DNA from: Thozetella sp. PMI_491
Taxonomy: Eukaryota > Ascomycota > Sordariomycetes > Chaetosphaeriales > Chaetosphaeriaceae
Assembly: GCA_021432635.1 (NCBI GenBank)
Contig: MU270162.1
Location: 1 to 29,784 of the forward strand
Direction of reading: 5' to 3'
DNA: 29,784 bases
Shown here: positions 29,629 through 29,784 of the stretch, piece after piece
Position numbering within the stretch: position 1 is the stretch's first letter
Layout of the letters: every line of letters starts with the position of its first letter
Translations under genes and position numbers: made by a program
Notes under the pieces: model-generated
What the model was told of the DNA's origin: nothing
Seen by the model: only the letters and a program-made list of their open reading frames with translations
The model's database searches: none

Positions 29629-29784
29629 TAGTATTATAACTATTGGCTTTAACTATAGATTAAACTATTTATTATAAGCTATATAAATAAGTAGATAGTT
29701 ATAACTACCTAATAATTACTTAGCTATTAATCTTTATATAGTTATATATTAAGACTATAAATAATAAAAGAGTTATAAGTGCTT
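29629..29784 (+). repeat. 3' LTR of element D, first 156 bp
   Basis: It begins TAGTATTATAACTATTGGC, matching the start of the 3' LTR of element B, and remains collinear to the window end, where about half of the LTR is cut off. Confidence 0.88.

Larger units (their letters stand above)
26512..29784 (+). mobile_element. Element D: 5'-truncated, more mutated copy of element B
   Basis: From 26512 the sequence is collinear with element B from 13990 through RT end, RNase H, integrase, chromodomain, 3' region, polypurine tract and into the 3' LTR. It is cut by the window end. It lacks LTR, gag, protease and most of RT at its left, so it is a deletion product or a fragment. Compared with B it has many more T and A at C and G positions, with few TpG or CpA left. 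Integrase positions keep the same register. Confidence 0.92.

Noticed and set aside
1..29784. Organellar, apicomplexan or bacterial AT-rich genome
   Set aside because: The base bias is explained by loss of CpA/TpG/CpG with coding frames broken at RIP-type stops, and the contents are fungal chromoviruses and a MULE. No rRNA, tRNA or intact organellar gene was seen.
1..29784. CRISPR arrays, tRNA genes or riboswitches
   Set aside because: Short A/T repeats are plentiful but none show regular repeat-spacer structure, and no cloverleaf or conserved RNA was recognised on either strand.

Overview
The window looks like an AT-rich, transposon-packed block from a filamentous ascomycete with repeat-induced point mutation (RIP). 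CpA, TpG and CpG are nearly absent while TpA is everywhere. The recognisable reading frames are broken almost only at TAA/TAG codons that are one C-to-T or G-to-A step from Gln or Trp codons. I see no intact gene, tRNA, rRNA or CRISPR array. Every coding call below is a pseudogene read by eye, allowing for RIP-type transitions. I cannot name the species. A centromeric or AT-isochore location is possible but is inference.

Layout. (A) 1 to about 5460, minus strand: a very decayed Ty3/gypsy element with integrase, RNase H and reverse transcriptase (RT with an F-x-D-D-I type catalytic motif) in order, cut by the window's left edge. About 1.2 kb of unassigned AT-rich DNA follows. (B) 6627-17439, plus strand: a complete Ty3/gypsy chromovirus with 309-bp LTRs and a perfect 5-bp target duplication (ATTAT). 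Its RT is split by (M) 10543-13966, a Mutator-like DNA transposon (MULE) with 97-bp terminal inverted repeats and an 8-bp target duplication (TATATAAT). 17445-19903 is unassigned. (C) 19909-26416, minus strand: a complete, different Ty3/gypsy chromovirus with 431-bp LTRs and target duplication CTATA. (D) 26512 to the window end, plus strand: a 5'-truncated, more heavily mutated copy of B whose 3' LTR runs off the right edge.

How the parts work together. In B and C the usual gag, protease, RT, RNase H, integrase and chromodomain modules are mostly recognisable, followed by a polypurine tract and LTR. The protease of C and its RT palm could not be resolved. Integrase catalytic positions keep exact D35E spacing, so decay has been by point mutation more than by indels. 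Codon phase shows pol in the -1 frame relative to gag in B and in the +1 frame in C.

The most unusual feature is in C. Between the end of pol and the polypurine tract, on the strand opposite to gag-pol, lies a coding-like remnant. It has cysteine positions spaced C-x2-C-x6-C-x8-C-x2-C-x6-C, the Zn2Cys6 binuclear-cluster pattern of fungal transcription factors, followed by a Glu/Lys-rich helical region. A retroelement carrying an antisense zinc-cluster gene is the best candidate here for an under-described system. Also notable is a reciprocal strand asymmetry of RIP between the two LTRs of B.
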